A stretch of 64,000 nt of DNA. Origin: Fistulifera solaris (lineage: Eukaryota; Bacillariophyta; Bacillariophyceae; Naviculales; Stauroneidaceae). Where the stretch lies: the NCBI GenBank assembly GCA_030295235.1, contig AP026167.1:186001-250000 (forward strand), written 5' to 3'. This document shows positions 49,098 through 60,709 of this stretch, piece after piece. The notes under the pieces are model-generated. The model was not told the origin of the DNA. It did no database searches and was given only the letters and a program-made list of their open reading frames with translations. The stretch's first letter is position 1. Each line of letters begins with the position of its first letter. The translations under genes were made by a program, and so were the position numbers.

Positions 49098-50030
49098 ATG
49101 AACAAATCATCAAATAATCGAAACAGTCCTACAACTGTGCCGGAGAAACCTTCCGGGAATCCTCTCACCGCCGCTCGGGAACGATTTCAAACGTCCGCTC
49201 GTGAGCTCGTTCGGACCCTCGAAGATGTACATCGGAGGCCGACACTGCGAGAGGGTGCTGCCTCCATTGAACAGGCCTTTCGTGTCATGTTCCGGTCTTG
49301 TACGGGAGGAGAAACACAGGAAGACGAACCGGAGGACCTGCAATTGCAAACCATTACGCCAATCAAAGACAGTGTTGTTTCACAAAAGAACATTGTGACT
49401 CCCCCCACCGTATCGATAGATCCATCTCCGCGCAGTAGACGCACGAGTAATATCAGTTCCTCTCAACATCGAGGCGAAGACATATATGCTCAATTATTTC
49501 GTGATGATGCGGGTCGAGTCGCAGAAGCGCAACGAACTCCCGAACCTCGACTACTCTCGAAACCATTTCCCCTCTCCACACCCCGACGTTCGAGTTCGGC
49601 ACCCTCCCAAGAATTGCACGTTCCGGCCAGTTTGACGTTCGATGACGCCATTTCCGCCATTTCTGCGCACACTTTGGAGGCCATGGTCGACCCGCCCCGT
49701 CCAGCCTGGCACCCTTCCGAACCGTTGGTGCGAATACGGAGTTCAGGCAATGATAGTCGATTCAGTTTACCCTCCAAGGGGAATAACAGTCGTCAAAGTA
49801 AAACGACACACACCACCGAGTCGACTGGTTCCAGCTTTGATGTATGGCAAGCACACGAACAGAAGTTTTGGGATGATATGGTCCATCAAGATCGGCATCC
49901 TCATGATAGCTTCCCAACCGTCTTTGATGAAAATCCATTTATACAACCAATCATCGTACGAGAAGATATCAGTTATCTGGCTCCGGGGACCGAAGAGGAT
50001 TACGTTCACGCCGATATGGGTGAAATCTAA
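49098..50030 (+). CDS. Hypothetical Ser/Pro-rich protein
   Basis: A clean 310-codon frame. No named domain. The N-terminal third has a helical segment (TAARERFQTSARELVRTLED, EGAASIEQAFRVMFRSCTGG). The middle is Ser/Thr/Pro-rich with many SP and RRxS sites (PRSRRTSNISSS, STPRRSSSAPS), so heavy phosphorylation is plausible. The C-terminus is acidic and aromatic (FDVWQAHEQKFWDDMVHQDR, GTEEDYVHADMGEI). No signal peptide or membrane segment. Probably an intrinsically disordered cytosolic or nuclear protein; function not inferable. Confidence 0.7.
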   Translation: MNKSSNNRNSPTTVPEKPSGNPLTAARERFQTSARELVRTLEDVHRRPTLREGAASIEQAFRVMFRSCTGGETQEDEPEDLQLQTITPIKDSVVSQKNIVTPPTVSIDPSPRSRRTSNISSSQHRGEDIYAQLFRDDAGRVAEAQRTPEPRLLSKPFPLSTPRRSSSAPSQELHVPASLTFDDAISAISAHTLEAMVDPPRPAWHPSEPLVRIRSSGNDSRFSLPSKGNNSRQSKTTHTTESTGSSFDVWQAHEQKFWDDMVHQDRHPHDSFPTVFDENPFIQPIIVREDISYLAPGTEEDYVHADMGEI

Positions 50031-50375
50031 CGAGAGCTCATCTCGTTTTGACTAAATGCCGCAGTACTACTAACTGAGATAAAAATACCAAAAGTCTTGT
50101 ATTTATTGCTTTGCGTAAAGGCTACTTGTTAGTTCATAAAGGTGACGAAGTCATGCGCTGTATTTGCCGCGACAAGTGGGGTTGTGGAAACCTCTAACAA
50201 TACACAGACACAACACCAAAGAGCTGAAGTGATACGCATCAAGCAAACCATTTAGTTTCTCATATAGTTGTTCACAAATGATTATTAAAATTTAAAGCGA
50301 ATGTCCTTTCAGGACAAAGCGATGGACTCGATTATACAATGACTAATTTGACAAGGGACAAATGCTAAAAGTGTG
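50031..50375. other. Convergent 3' intergenic region
   Basis: Space between the 3' ends of the hypothetical gene and the G3P dehydrogenase. Nothing beyond AT-rich 3' sequence is seen. Confidence 0.4.
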
Positions 50376-51737
50376 TCATAGATGAGAGCTTCGGTGCGTG
50401 TTGATACCCTGCACAATTTCTTCCACCGGACGTCCGCGGAAAGCAATATCATGGATGGTACTTATCAAGGGAAACTGACTCAATACTCCGCGCGATTCGA
50501 GAAGAGCATAGACTTCTTTTGCGGTAGGTGTTCCTTGAAGCTTCTGACCATTCAACATGTTGCGTTCAATGATCTCCCACAACCTTTCACATTCGCTACA
50601 GGAGGACGACATGATAATATCATCATCATCATCTTGAGGACTGGCGGCTTTAAATGCCTGTAAGCGCTCTTTCGCAAACGCTTCTGCGCATTTTCGATTG
50701 CGCCCACCATAGCACGTTGTGATCAAATCGGCCATGCCACAGCTCTCGGTGAAGGTCCGATCTTGCACGCCATCGAAGAACATGTGACAAAATTGCGCCA
50801 TTTCCCGCAAACCGACGCGCAACAAGGCCGCCTTGGTATTACTACCCAATCCGACTCCGTCGACAAACCCGGCCCCCAACGCAATGACATTCTTCAAGGC
50901 CCCACACACTTCGGCGCCCGCCACATCGGGGACATGATCGACGCGAAAGGTGGGTGTATCAAAGACGAGACGCGTCAATTCATCGGCCGGTGGACCAAAG
51001 TCCGACGCCAAGGTGGATTCACACATTTGTCCCAAAGCCACTTCGTTGGCCACGTTGGCCCCCATGAGGACGCCGCACGAGAAATTGGCACCCATGGCGT
51101 CCGCAATCGACTGGGAAATGAGGACGGGTAACTTGGTTTGGGCATCAAAATCTAAGCAAAGGATATGAGTTTCCGAGTCTGCTCGTGAAAAGTTGAGAAT
51201 CAGCACAACACTCGAAAACGTACCAAGACCTTTAATGAGACTGACGCCGCGACAATTGGGGTGCGCGGCTTGTCGAATCGTCGGAAGCAATCGCGGCAAA
51301 AATTGATGTGGCAACACAAAAATCAATAGAGTCGCACCCTGACAGGCTTCTTCCAGCGAAGATACGGCGACAACGTTGCTCGGCAAACGAATGCCGGGCA
51401 AGTATTTGATGTTTTCGTGATGCGTGTTAATATAATCGGTGAGTTTGACTTTGTTACCGAGCTGGTCTTCGATTATTTCTTCAAAGACCCACATATTGAC
51501 ATCGTCTTCATAATAAGGAAGACGTTGACAGTTTCTTCCGACAATGTTGGCAATGGCGGATCCCCAATTGCCACTTCCAATGATGCAGACCTTTGGAGAA
51601 AGAGTAGGCGGCAAACGAAGAAGAAAGCGTTTAGTGATTGCACGACGAAACAAACTTACAATGACAACAGGACGTACCTTTTCGAGCTGTTCGCTGCTCG
51701 TTTGTGGATTGCTATCCATCATATGAGGAGTAGTCAT
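50376..51737 (-). CDS. GPD1: NAD-dependent glycerol-3-phosphate dehydrogenase
   Basis: Interconverts dihydroxyacetone phosphate and glycerol 3-phosphate, feeding glycerolipid synthesis or redox shuttles. Exons are 51737-51678, 51590-51224 and 51151-50376, giving 400 residues. Both introns (87 and 72 bases) are multiples of three and open, so an unspliced frame runs through them. The splice signs are GTACGT donors and CAAAG/CTTAG acceptors, and the joints restore [20 protein letters not shown] and VSLIKGLDFDAQ. NAD fold [20 protein letters not shown], the catalytic [20 protein letters not shown] and [20 protein letters not shown] are all present. The C-terminus is -SHL, a peroxisomal targeting (PTS1) variant. 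No N-terminal presequence is evident from the chosen ATG. Confidence 0.93.
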   Translation of the reverse strand: MTTPHMMDSNPQTSSEQLEKVRPVVIVSLFRRAITKRFLLRLPPTLSPKVCIIGSGNWGSAIANIVGRNCQRLPYYEDDVNMWVFEEIIEDQLGNKVKLTDYINTHHENIKYLPGIRLPSNVVAVSSLEEACQGATLLIFVLPHQFLPRLLPTIRQAAHPNCRGVSLIKGLGTFSSVVLILNFSRADSETHILCLDFDAQTKLPVLISQSIADAMGANFSCGVLMGANVANEVALGQMCESTLASDFGPPADELTRLVFDTPTFRVDHVPDVAGAEVCGALKNVIALGAGFVDGVGLGSNTKAALLRVGLREMAQFCHMFFDGVQDRTFTESCGMADLITTCYGGRNRKCAEAFAKERLQAFKAASPQDDDDDIIMSSSCSECERLWEIIERNMLNGQKLQGTPTAKEVYALLESRGVLSQFPLISTIHDIAFRGRPVEEIVQGINTHRSSHL

Positions 51738-52551
51738 TATAGCTTGTGATGTTTGTTGCAGATTGCGGGGCAGCTGGTTCTTTGCAGACAACGACGAATA
51801 AATGTCGTTGTAGGAATGATTCTGATGACCACCGGTAATGTTCAACAGCAGCGAAGGAGGATAGTCGACCAGCAGCAAGGATGCAATCCACCCAAAGGTC
51901 TTTATCAAAGGAATGAAGAGGTGAGAAAGAAGGAAGTGCACCCCGCCCGAATGAATAGCAAGAAGGAGGAAAAAAAGAGAGTTCTTTTTCGTTTCAAAAA
52001 GGCCTGACTGCTTTTTTTACAGTCGGCTTCCATCTCACGCACCGCGCCGCCAAAAACTGTGGAGGTGACTGTACCCGAAGCTCCGTACTCCATCTACGTA
52101 TGTACAAAAATGACGTAAGTCCTTCCGACGACCGACGCACAAACGAAATTCGGAGGTCAGCGAAATTCTGATCCTCACCCTTATCGGATGAACATGCTCG
52201 CAGTGGATTATCATTATTTATTATTTGGAAACTTAACTCACCAACATGCACCCCAAAGAAAAGCAGCTGCAATTAAATGAGAAAAGATTGCTTATGATTT
52301 TACATAAAAGATGAGAGAACAAGGTTTTTTTATGGACAAATTGTTCGTAGATAATGGGATGGACGATGGACGCGATGGATAAAATATTTTCATTATTTTT
52401 TTTGCGACCGGCTGACACCCGTCGGTCTGTAGTACGGTGCGAATGTCGTATGGAAACGCAACAACAAAACGCATAGCGAGTGCAGCACTCAAATAATAAT
52501 CAAGCACAAAAGACTTGCGGATTGTTCCCTGTTGTTTTCTACTTTCGAACA
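51738..52551. other. Divergent intergenic region between GPD1 and the NDUFA1-like gene
   Basis: No gene seen. The GPD1 frame stays open to 51941 but only with a non-ATG start, so I leave it out. Purine-rich stretch near 51960-52000. Confidence 0.4.
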
Positions 52552-52737
52552 ATGCCCGTCCAATCAGCGTTTACTCTATTAATTATCGGCGGTGCCTTTT
52601 CGGCGACGGGTGGTTTGCTCATGGCGCTCAATTGGCTCGAGACGGGGTCTCGCAAGCGACCCGTGGCGCAAACCCATTGGAGTTATCATTTACAGCAACG
52701 TGATTTGGCATTGAAACAAATGAAAGTGAAAGAATAA
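52552..52737 (+). CDS. NDUFA1: NDUFA1/MWFE-like complex I small subunit
   Basis: A 61-residue protein: one hydrophobic segment near the N-terminus (SAFTLLIIGGAFSATGGLLM), then RKRPVAQTHWSYHLQQRDL. This has the size, single N-terminal helix and the K.RVA....W....RD signature of the MWFE subunit of mitochondrial complex I. The match is short, so the assignment is moderate. The frame is open upstream to 52480, but the ATG at 52552 gives the family's length. Confidence 0.6.
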   Translation: MPVQSAFTLLIIGGAFSATGGLLMALNWLETGSRKRPVAQTHWSYHLQQRDLALKQMKVKE

Positions 52738-53354
52738 AAAAAGAAGAAAAAAGTGTGTAACATATGTGCACGAATGTCCATGTTCGGACGGTTCGAACAC
52801 ATGTATTTCTTCAGCAAAAAATAAAAATGGTTACTTTTTAATCGATCAAACATTTTAGAATTGAATTCAATCAAAACTATGGATATATTGATTATTCCAT
52901 TGTGTACAAACTCTTGGCTATGGAAGGAAAAAGTTTATTTCAGTCGTTCCGTTTAGGACCACTGCCATCACGACGTTCGACCTGCAATGCATAGAGCGCC
53001 TGTGGTTGGACCGTATCGAAAGAACCATGGACTAGTCCACGGAAAGAATTGTAGTTGTTGTTGTTGTTGTTGTCCTAGCTTGAGGCTGAAGTATCGCAAA
53101 CGTTGCTTATCTTATTTCGAGAAAACGTAGGATTGCCTACAGTACAGCAAAACGTACAACTGTGGACTGCGGCTGATCGAAACGATTCACGATTAATGCG
53201 TCATGATGCAACTCCATCGCTTCATCGTGATCGATCGAGAAATAATAATGCACTTTTGTACGTTGTGTGGTTCGAGTGTGAAACTCTTTATTCTATCTTT
53301 CGACAGCATTCTCTCTCTTTTTTCTCTCTCTCTTTCAAAAAGACACTCACAACC
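52738..53354. other. Intergenic region upstream of the UDP-glucose epimerase
   Basis: Contains a (TTG)n run near 53052-53072 and a CT-rich tract just before the ATG at 53355, which could be a pyrimidine-rich initiator region. The frame is open upstream, but an earlier start would add an unlikely leader. Confidence 0.4.
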
Positions 53355-54539
53355 ATGTGGAATCATCTCGATTTGTGCAACTTTCCAAGACGATGTCTTC
53401 TCTACTTTATCTTCGGTTTCTCGTGGGCCATGGCCTTGGCGACACCGCAACGCACCGTCTTGGTTACCGGCGGAGCCGGATACATTGGTTCCCATACCTG
53501 TCTCGAGTTATTACAAGATAAGGATGCACAATATCGCGTAGTAGTGGTCGATAATTTGGAAAATTCCTCGAAAGAATCCTTGCGACGAGTCCAAGAACTC
53601 GTCCAAACCGATCCAAATCGTCTCGTCTTTCGACAGTGTGACATTCGTGACAAGGCTTGTTTGGTGGCCGTGTTCGAGGAATTTCCCCAAATCTCGTCGT
53701 GCATTCATTTTGCCGGTCTCAAGGCGGTTGGCGAATCAGTCGCCAAGCCATTGGCGTATTACGACGCCAATATTGGGGGCACGGTGCATTTGTTGGAACT
53801 TCTTCAGGAACGTCAGGTCCGGAAATTTGTCTTTTCCTCGTCGGCTACCGTCTACGGAGAACCCGAAATGCTACCATTGGTCGAAACCGCCCGCTTACAG
53901 GCCACGAATCCGTACGGACGCACGAAATTGTTCATTGAAGAAATTTTGCGCGATTTGCACGCGGCCGATCCGGACTGGCAAGTCTTGATTTTGCGGTATT
54001 TCAATCCCATTGGTGCCCATCCCTCGGGACGCATCGGGGAAGATCCCCAGGGCATCCCCAACAATCTCATGCCGTACATTGCCCAAGTCTGTGTCGGTCG
54101 TCGGGAGAAATTGACCGTCTTTGGGAATGATTACGACACACCGGATGGCACCGGTGTGCGTGATTACATTCATGTTGTGGATTTGGCCAAGGGCCACGTG
54201 GCGGCTTTGGATAAATTGTATCGTGTCGATGACAATGCGGGTGAACCGGTGGGTTGTCGGGCGGTGAATTTGGGTACGGGTCAAGGTGTTTCGGTATTGC
54301 AATTGGTACAAGGCATGACGGAAGCTACCGGTAAGCCCGTCCCATATGAAGTCGGACCACGTCGTCCAGGAGATGTGGCGACTGTCTATGCGGATGCGAG
54401 TGTCGCCGAGACGTTTTTGGGATGGAAAGCCGAATTGGGAGTCAAGGAAATGTGTCAGGATACGTGGCGATGGCAATCGACGAATCCGAATGGATATCAA
54501 GTGCAAGAGGAAACGATTACGATCGGTGATGAGCTTTAA
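53355..54539 (+). CDS. GALE: UDP-glucose 4-epimerase with a hydrophobic N-terminal extension
   Basis: Interconverts UDP-glucose and UDP-galactose. 394 residues. The short-chain dehydrogenase fold starts [20 protein letters not shown], then [29 protein letters not shown], the catalytic tyrosine and lysine in [14 protein letters not shown], and [20 protein letters not shown]. About 34 residues precede the Rossmann motif: [20 protein letters not shown], then GFSWAMALA. That looks like a signal peptide or anchor with an ALA-like cleavage site, unusual for a normally cytosolic enzyme. An internal ATG (MALATPQRT) could give a cytosolic form. Intact frame, no intron. Confidence 0.93.
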   Translation: MWNHLDLCNFPRRCLLYFIFGFSWAMALATPQRTVLVTGGAGYIGSHTCLELLQDKDAQYRVVVVDNLENSSKESLRRVQELVQTDPNRLVFRQCDIRDKACLVAVFEEFPQISSCIHFAGLKAVGESVAKPLAYYDANIGGTVHLLELLQERQVRKFVFSSSATVYGEPEMLPLVETARLQATNPYGRTKLFIEEILRDLHAADPDWQVLILRYFNPIGAHPSGRIGEDPQGIPNNLMPYIAQVCVGRREKLTVFGNDYDTPDGTGVRDYIHVVDLAKGHVAALDKLYRVDDNAGEPVGCRAVNLGTGQGVSVLQLVQGMTEATGKPVPYEVGPRRPGDVATVYADASVAETFLGWKAELGVKEMCQDTWRWQSTNPNGYQVQEETITIGDEL

Positions 54540-54803
54540 AAGTCAAGATGATAGTTACTGCATACTAGTTGTTTCTGTGAAACACAGTATTATTGGATGT
54601 TCATTCACTAGTCGTGGGAAGTTCGGTCACGTGTTAGGAAATGGAGCCGTGTACACGTAGTACGGACAGACCAACAACGTTAAAATCCACGAAAAAAATT
54701 AGAACAATTATTTTCAACGAAAGTATACAAGTTGTTATTCTTTGGTTGTTTTACTATCTCCTTCCTGTTTCTCTTCTGCTAACTTGTAGCAAAAGAAAAG
54801 AAG

Positions 54804-55634
54804 ATGAGATACGGGAGATCAAAAGCGGCTCGAAAAACCTTGCAATTCTTTGAACGCACCCAGGGCATTCGAGCACCTTATCACATTCTGTTGGATGGGA
54901 CCTTTGTTGTAGCTCTCGTGAAATACAACTTGCCTTTGCACGATCGTTTGGACCGGTTGCTGCAACACGCGTCCTATCAATTGCATGTGACACAGTCTTC
55001 GTTGGACGAATTGGAGCGTTTAGCGACCCAAGTAGCCGACAAGAAAGTCTTGTTGGAAGAAGCCCAAGAATGGGCACAAAAGAATTGTGCGAGTATTCTT
55101 CCAAAGCAGGAAGCTATTAGTAATGAAAGTGTTTCTTATTCAAATTCTTTGGAAAAGTTGGGTATAGCTGCCAAAGACATCTGGAATTGGACTGCAGCAG
55201 GCGTATTGTCCAGTTCTACGAAACAGACGACTACAAGCAATAACACCAACCACGCGACACCAGATCGACAACATCAAAAATATTTCGTTGCATCCCAAGA
55301 TGAAGATTTACTGGATGCACTGCGGACTATGGGCGGTGTCCCGATTATTCGTCTTGCTCGAGGATCCGTATTGTTATTGGAACAACCTTCCAAAGCTGCG
55401 ACGGTCCAAGCTCGTGCGACGGAACAAACCAAATGGAAAGGGACGGTATCGGAATCCGAACAGCGGCTGGTGCAAGTCGTCGTGCAGCACGAACGCCACG
55501 AACGACAGCAACAACAACAAGTAGGTCCGAGCGTCCGACGCAAACGCAAAGCCAAAGAACCGAATCCGTTGAGTTGTAAGAAGAAGGGAACGACGACGGA
55601 AGGGCCCAAGAAAAAGCGACGACGAAAAAAGTAG
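54804..55634 (+). CDS. UTP23: rRNA-processing protein Utp23 (PIN-like, SSU processome)
   Basis: Nucleolar factor needed for early 18S pre-rRNA processing and release of snR30. 276 residues. It begins with KAARKTLQFFERTQGIRAPY and HILLDGTFVVALVKYNLPLH, the Fcf1/Utp23 PIN-domain opening. The middle has YFVASQDEDLLDALRTMGGV and PIIRLARGSVLLLEQPS. The tail KEPNPLSCKKKG is the Utp23-specific GPNPLSxKKK motif and separates it from Fcf1. The low-complexity Lys/Arg-rich end is a likely nucleolar signal. Confidence 0.9.
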   Translation: MRYGRSKAARKTLQFFERTQGIRAPYHILLDGTFVVALVKYNLPLHDRLDRLLQHASYQLHVTQSSLDELERLATQVADKKVLLEEAQEWAQKNCASILPKQEAISNESVSYSNSLEKLGIAAKDIWNWTAAGVLSSSTKQTTTSNNTNHATPDRQHQKYFVASQDEDLLDALRTMGGVPIIRLARGSVLLLEQPSKAATVQARATEQTKWKGTVSESEQRLVQVVVQHERHERQQQQQVGPSVRRKRKAKEPNPLSCKKKGTTTEGPKKKRRRKK

Positions 55635-55724
55635 CCAAACGGTCAATGAGGATGCAGCGGCTTGTTAGATATTGCTTATTATTGCTTTCTTATTATTCGC
55701 TGTTGGACTACATTCGTTCGTTCC

Positions 55725-57220
55725 TTACGGAGACACCGCTTTCGGTGGCTCGGAAGGATTACTGCTACTCGTCGACTGGAACTTGTTCTGGTAGGTGACA
55801 CTGGCCTGAAACCAAGCATTTGGATGGTTCCCCACATTGTCCATGGGCACGTCGGACGAAAAGGCGTTCGGGTGGGTCACTTCGAAATGTTTCAAACAAG
55901 CCAACTGATATTGTTGCATTTTTCTTCTGTTGCAAAATTTCACGTCGGTCTTTTTCATCACCAATGTTCAATTTTTGCAATAATCGATGCAAATTCTGCT
56001 CGTCGTAGTGTTTGAAAGGACATCCGTGGTGTTCGTTCGCCGAACTGGGTGCCACCAAACCACCAATAATCTTGGAACAACCATATCCCAACTGTCCCTC
56101 CTTGCGACCATCTTTTGTGCCTCCCTCTTTTCCATACATGTGACGAATGTTGTACGCGTATTCCTTTTGAAATTTTTCGTTCGTGACTTTTGTGAAATGC
56201 CGTTGAAAGAATAGTAAGGCATCTTCGAGGGACATTTGCGCCCCGCGCAAAAAGAATCCGTACTGCAATCGCGCTTGGTATTTGAGATGATGATCAGCTT
56301 TGAGACCGGCATGAATTTGCCGCATGCACAATGGCATGCTGGACGTGAATTGTTCCACATTGTCGGCCGTCAAGACTTGTCCCGCCGGCAAATGCATCTG
56401 TTGTTCACGGGGTGGCACGAGTGCCCGGTGCATGTTCTTGAGCAAGGGATAAATCCGCGAGGCTTCCGCATCTTGGGCCGCTTGAAAGGATCCCGCATTG
56501 GCCAGTAGGGCCAAGAAGCGAGCCAGATCGGTCCGAAATTTACCTTCGAGAATGGTGAGAACCTTGGATTGCGGAACATAGGCCGATCCGGCCCGCAAGA
56601 AACATTGTCGTGTTGCCAACAACGACAATGCCTGGGTAAAGGGACCGCATAGAATTGTGCTGTTTGATATTCGACGGGTGTCGTGAATTGGAGCAATGAA
56701 TCGCGATATTTTTCCTTTTCGGCGGCGGAAATGGGTTGCAGTTGCGCGTACTTTCGCACGGCGTACGCCAACTGTTGTTCCGATAAGGCCTGCAGACGAT
56801 GACGAAAAAGAGCCGCTTCTTGTTGGAGAAACCAACGACGCAATTCTTCCGTTTGACAGTAGGAAAGACGCAAAATGAAATGCGAAGCTTCATCAATGTC
56901 GTGATCGGTCAAATCTTCTTGCTTGATGACACGATCCAATTTTTGTCGAATGACATCGGGTGTCACTTTCATCATTTTGATTTGTTCTATTTTGCGGAGG
57001 ACCTACGGGGTAGAGTTAGTTAGAGATCAATGTAGAATGTTTCGTTTCCGAGAATGTTTCAATCAATCAATGAAGAACTTACTTTCAAGCGCTTCAAGGC
57101 GTAGACTTCAAATTGATCGAGTGAAAGTTCATAATTGGGTGTCGTATCGTACCAGTTGAGAGATGGCAAATTACTTTCCGCATGTTTCATGCTTTTCGGA
57201 GTTAAACCAATCACGTTCAT
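55725..57220 (-). CDS. PRI2: DNA primase large subunit Pri2
   Basis: Iron-sulfur subunit of the primase-polymerase alpha complex that makes RNA primers for replication. Exons are 57220-57083 and 57002-55725 (80-base intron), 471 residues. The N-terminal part has DEASHFILRLSYCQTEELRR and WFLQQEAALFRHRL. The Fe-S domain keeps four cysteines: MPLCMRQIHAGLKADHHLKY, GYGCSKIIGG, EHHGCPFKHYDEQNL and YQLACLKHFEVTHP. Two single-base length changes (A run 56638-56640 and T run 55919-55923, plus-strand) cancel, and the total is a whole number of codons, so a working gene with sequence errors is likely. Confidence 0.93.
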
Positions 57221-57694
57221 GGTTGTGCTAGAACAGTTCAAGAAGAAAAAAAGTAGATGAAAGACACGAAGAGCGTGTTTGTGTGTTTGTTCTGGGCAAT
57301 GCGATGCGTTTATTGGAAACGGGTGTGACTTAGTGACTACTACTACGTAGTATGTTCATTAATATTTCGTTGTTCGACTGTGTGGAGGGAAAAACAGAGC
57401 CCGCGCTCGTTCACGTATCTAAATTCTTCGAATTTCGTCTGCCGGCGTGGAGGACGCGACGGCTGGCGTGCAGCGGGTCGGTCCGCACTGGATGGCGTGT
57501 CTCTCCATTCTCTTTTGTATTATTACTTCGTTAAGGTTAAGCGTTTTTGAACGGTTTCTTGACAACGTCCGTCCGCCACCCCAATCGCTTTTACCTCTTT
57601 ACTAAAATCGACATCGTTTCCAACAACAACATCAACAACAACAACAATCAGAGCGTTGGCATCGTTGTAGCTCCTCTGATTATTTGAATTCACC
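57221..57694. other. Divergent promoter region PRI2/RPL8
   Basis: No gene supported. The end nearest RPL8 (57600-57690) is rich in CAACAA, as is common in leaders. Confidence 0.4.
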
Positions 57695-58616
57695 ATGGGT
57701 AAATACGTCCAGGTATGTTGTTGATAATAAATGATATTAGATTGAAAGAAAGAGAAATATGACCGGGACGGAGGAACAAAGGAATCGCACCATTCAATAC
57801 AGTTGCCACAACCAATAATATCACTGATCCATCTCTCTCTCTCTCTCTCTTTCACTTTCAGGCCCAACGTAAGGGTAAGTCGCCCATCTTCAAGGCGCAC
57901 ACGCGTACTAGAAAAGGTGCCGTCAAACTTCGACAATTCGATTACGCCGAAAAGCACGGATACATTCGCGGTGTAGTCAAGGAAATTCTACACGATCCCG
58001 GTCGTGGTGCCCCCGTGGCCAAGGTCCAATTCCGTGATGCTTACCGCTACCAACGCAATACAGAATTATTCATTTGTACCGAAGGCATGTACACGGGACA
58101 GTTCATTTACTGCGGAAAGAAGGCGACGCTCAGTGTGGGAAATGTCCTGCCCTTGAGCCAAGTGCCGGAGGGAACCATTGTGTGCAACGTTGAAACATTG
58201 GCTGGTGACCGCGGTTCGTTTGCTCGTGCCAGTGGATGCTTTGCCGTCGTCGTCACGCACGACGATGAAAAGGGTACTACCAAATTGCGTTTGCCCAGTG
58301 GTGGTAAAAAGACCGTCCCCAGTACGGTCCGGGCCCAAATTGGTATCGTGGCCGGGGAGGTCGTACCGACAAACCTTTGCTCAAAGCCGGTGCCGCGTAC
58401 CACAAGTATGCTGTCAAGCGCAACTGCTGGCCCAAGATTCGTGGTGTGGCCAAAAACCCTGTAGAGCACCCGTTCGGTGGTGGTAACCACCAGCACATTA
58501 GTCGACCTTCGACCGTCGGACGAGAACGTCCGGCTGGTCGTAAGGTGGGTTTGATTGCGGCCCGTCGAACGGGTCGTCTTCGAGGAGTCAAGAAGACAGC
58601 ACAAGATAAGGATTAA
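57695..58616 (+). CDS. RPL8: 60S ribosomal protein L8 (uL2)
   Basis: uL2 lies at the peptidyl-transferase centre of the large cytosolic subunit. Exons are 57695-57712 (MGKYVQ) and 57862-58616. The intron is 149 bases with a CT repeat before its AG. The product is 257 residues, the same size as the human protein. [57 protein letters not shown] and the invariant [15 protein letters not shown] with its catalytic-loop histidine are present. One missing G in 58354-58357 breaks the frame inside AGGGRTDKP, clearly a sequence error in an essential gene. Confidence 0.97.
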
Positions 58617-58844
58617 AAACTGATATATATATTTCACTACCACATGAGTCACAAGCTTATAAAAACAAAGACATGGATTCAATTACTACATTCTCAGTCC
58701 AATCGACAAGAACACTTTGAAATTTAGGTACATTAGTCAGTTGCATAGCAAACGTAGAACACTCTAGATTCGTGGTTTGGTAGTCACAAAAAGGGATGAG
58801 GAGGATCAAACTGGCAGTTCCTCTCTTGCATCTTACATGTTCGC

Positions 58845-59881
58845 TCAGCTATCCTTCGTCGTGATGATTTCCCAAAAATCGCTCTTCCATGGCAAGAAGT
58901 AAGTCCATAATATTATCGTCGATATTGACATCATGACCAGACGCTCGTTGATCAGCTTCTCGAACATGTTCGAAATTGTACAGCATGGAAACTGTGAAAA
59001 GACGATTTTCCGCACTCCACAACAAAAAGGAGTCGCGTACGCATCATGTTTCCGGTAATGCGTCATTACGTATTGATCCTCCAAGACATCGATCGAAATG
59101 GAATGGATGAGACTCGGAGGTTCGGGATATTCCAATTGAATTCCCCCGGACGAGTAGTGCAGTCGTAACTCGGGTGACGATCCGTCGGGAGAATCAATCA
59201 AACTGATCAGTGTAACGTGAAGATCGGAGCGGACTCGGTCTTTGGTCAAATTCGTTACATTCCTTGCATCCAAATGAAACCGCACGTCGGATTCAATCAC
59301 AAAGTTATCATAAAAATCAACGAATCGATCGTCCAACACATCGTCTACTAGAGCTGTACTGGTATTTCGTGGCTCGGCGGGAGCGATTAGCTCACGGATG
59401 GGACTGGTCAAATCGGATAAAGGATTGTAATCTTGCAGAAAACCTTCCCATAGCAACTTTTCTTGACAGGTAAATTGAGCAAAGAACATGTAGTTTTTCC
59501 CATTGCGGAGTCCATTGGCGATGCGCGGAACGCGGGCGTGTAGATTCACGTATGGACAATCCGGATCTCGACACAAAACGTACTCGGATTGGTGCCGTAA
59601 TGCTTGTCGTGTCATTTCCCAGGCATAGGCACTGCATCGTTCGAACCAAATGACTCTTTCACGGCAGTTAAAAGGGATAGAATGGCACTGTTGGATGCAT
59701 ATTGTTGTGACAGAGTCAAAGCTTCATCTCTTGCCATGAATTCTTTGAGTATGATATTTCTGTCGGAATCATCATGAAACTTACGACAAACACGTCGTAA
59801 TCGACAAAGGTCAGCGACAGTAAGAGACTTCAGAATATAATTCGAGAACAAGTCGTCGGGCGTATCGAGCAACGGTGTCAT
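58845..59881 (-). CDS. F-box protein, hypothetical
   Basis: 345 residues when one missing base (near 59654-59656) is allowed for. The N-terminus LLDTPDDLFSNYILKSLTVA, DLCRLRRVCRKFHDDS is an F-box, which would bind Skp1 in an SCF ubiquitin ligase. The rest has no recognised substrate-binding repeats. It contains LCRDPDCPYVNLHARVPRIA and FVDFYDNFVIESDVRFHLDA and several beta-rich stretches. The target is unknown. Its 3' end faces RPL8's (228 bases apart). Confidence 0.7.
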
Positions 59882-60709
59882 TTATTTCGCTTGCTGGCGG
59901 ATAGGGAGAGCGGTATTTTTTCCGCGTTTTTTTCGAGCAGAAGGTTCTTGCTGTTTGCGCTAGGTTGGAGGATTTGTTTACAGAGTGTGAGCAGTGATCA
60001 TTCTCATAATGACATCGATCACACAGAAAGAAAAGAAACTTTACTCCGTATGGTTGTTTTTTTTTTGTCATTTTCGCCTTTCACGTACTAAACCCCGTAC
60101 CGGTACCGGAAATTGAAGGTACAAAAACGTTCACAGACGTTACAATTTGTCGCATCGTGTGTCGAGGTTTGTTTGTTTTTGTTTAGCTACCTGGTACAAC
60201 AAGTACATAACTACGCAACCTCTGTATCTTCCTTCTTTACGAGAATAATGCAAAAAAAAAAAAAAAATAGATCGTCTTGGGTAGATTGAGCAATGTCAGC
60301 AAGCTGCTTTGTATACGTATTCAGCCAATGAACATAAATACAATGAAAAGCTATCCTTTTCACTCGCTATAGAACAAAATGGCACGGCGTGATGCGGTGC
60401 GAAAGTGCCCTTTGATAGGTCTGGAACGTGTCTCGTTTTCTCGAGTAAAAAAAATATCGATGGCTAACTTGACTTATTCTATAGAGACAACTATTCACAA
60501 CCAGTGTATTGATTGTCGATACCATGTCGAGGTCCAGAACTCATCATTGATCATCATCATCATCATCTTTCAAAATCATACCACCCGTATGCATGCGCTG
60601 TCACGAACAAATGGAACTTTGAAGTGCGCCTCTCCCTATAGTCTTCTTGATGATGGTGCCTACTAAGATATTAAATTCGAATGTCTTCTCTCCGCCGTCA
60701 CTCCCTGTT
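59882..60709. other. Intergenic region
   Basis: Nothing coding is supported. It holds GTACCGGTACCGG near 60098, TACCTGGTAC at 60188-60197 and a 16-A run at 60252-60267. A 95-codon frame at 60379-60666 lacks any sign of being real. Confidence 0.5.

Noticed and set aside
51738-51941. Upstream hydrophobic extension of GPD1
   Set aside because: It has no ATG in frame and would start at GTG; the ATG at 51737 gives a normal enzyme.
60379-60666. 95-codon frame near the A run
   Set aside because: Contains an Ile run from an ATC repeat and no recognisable feature.
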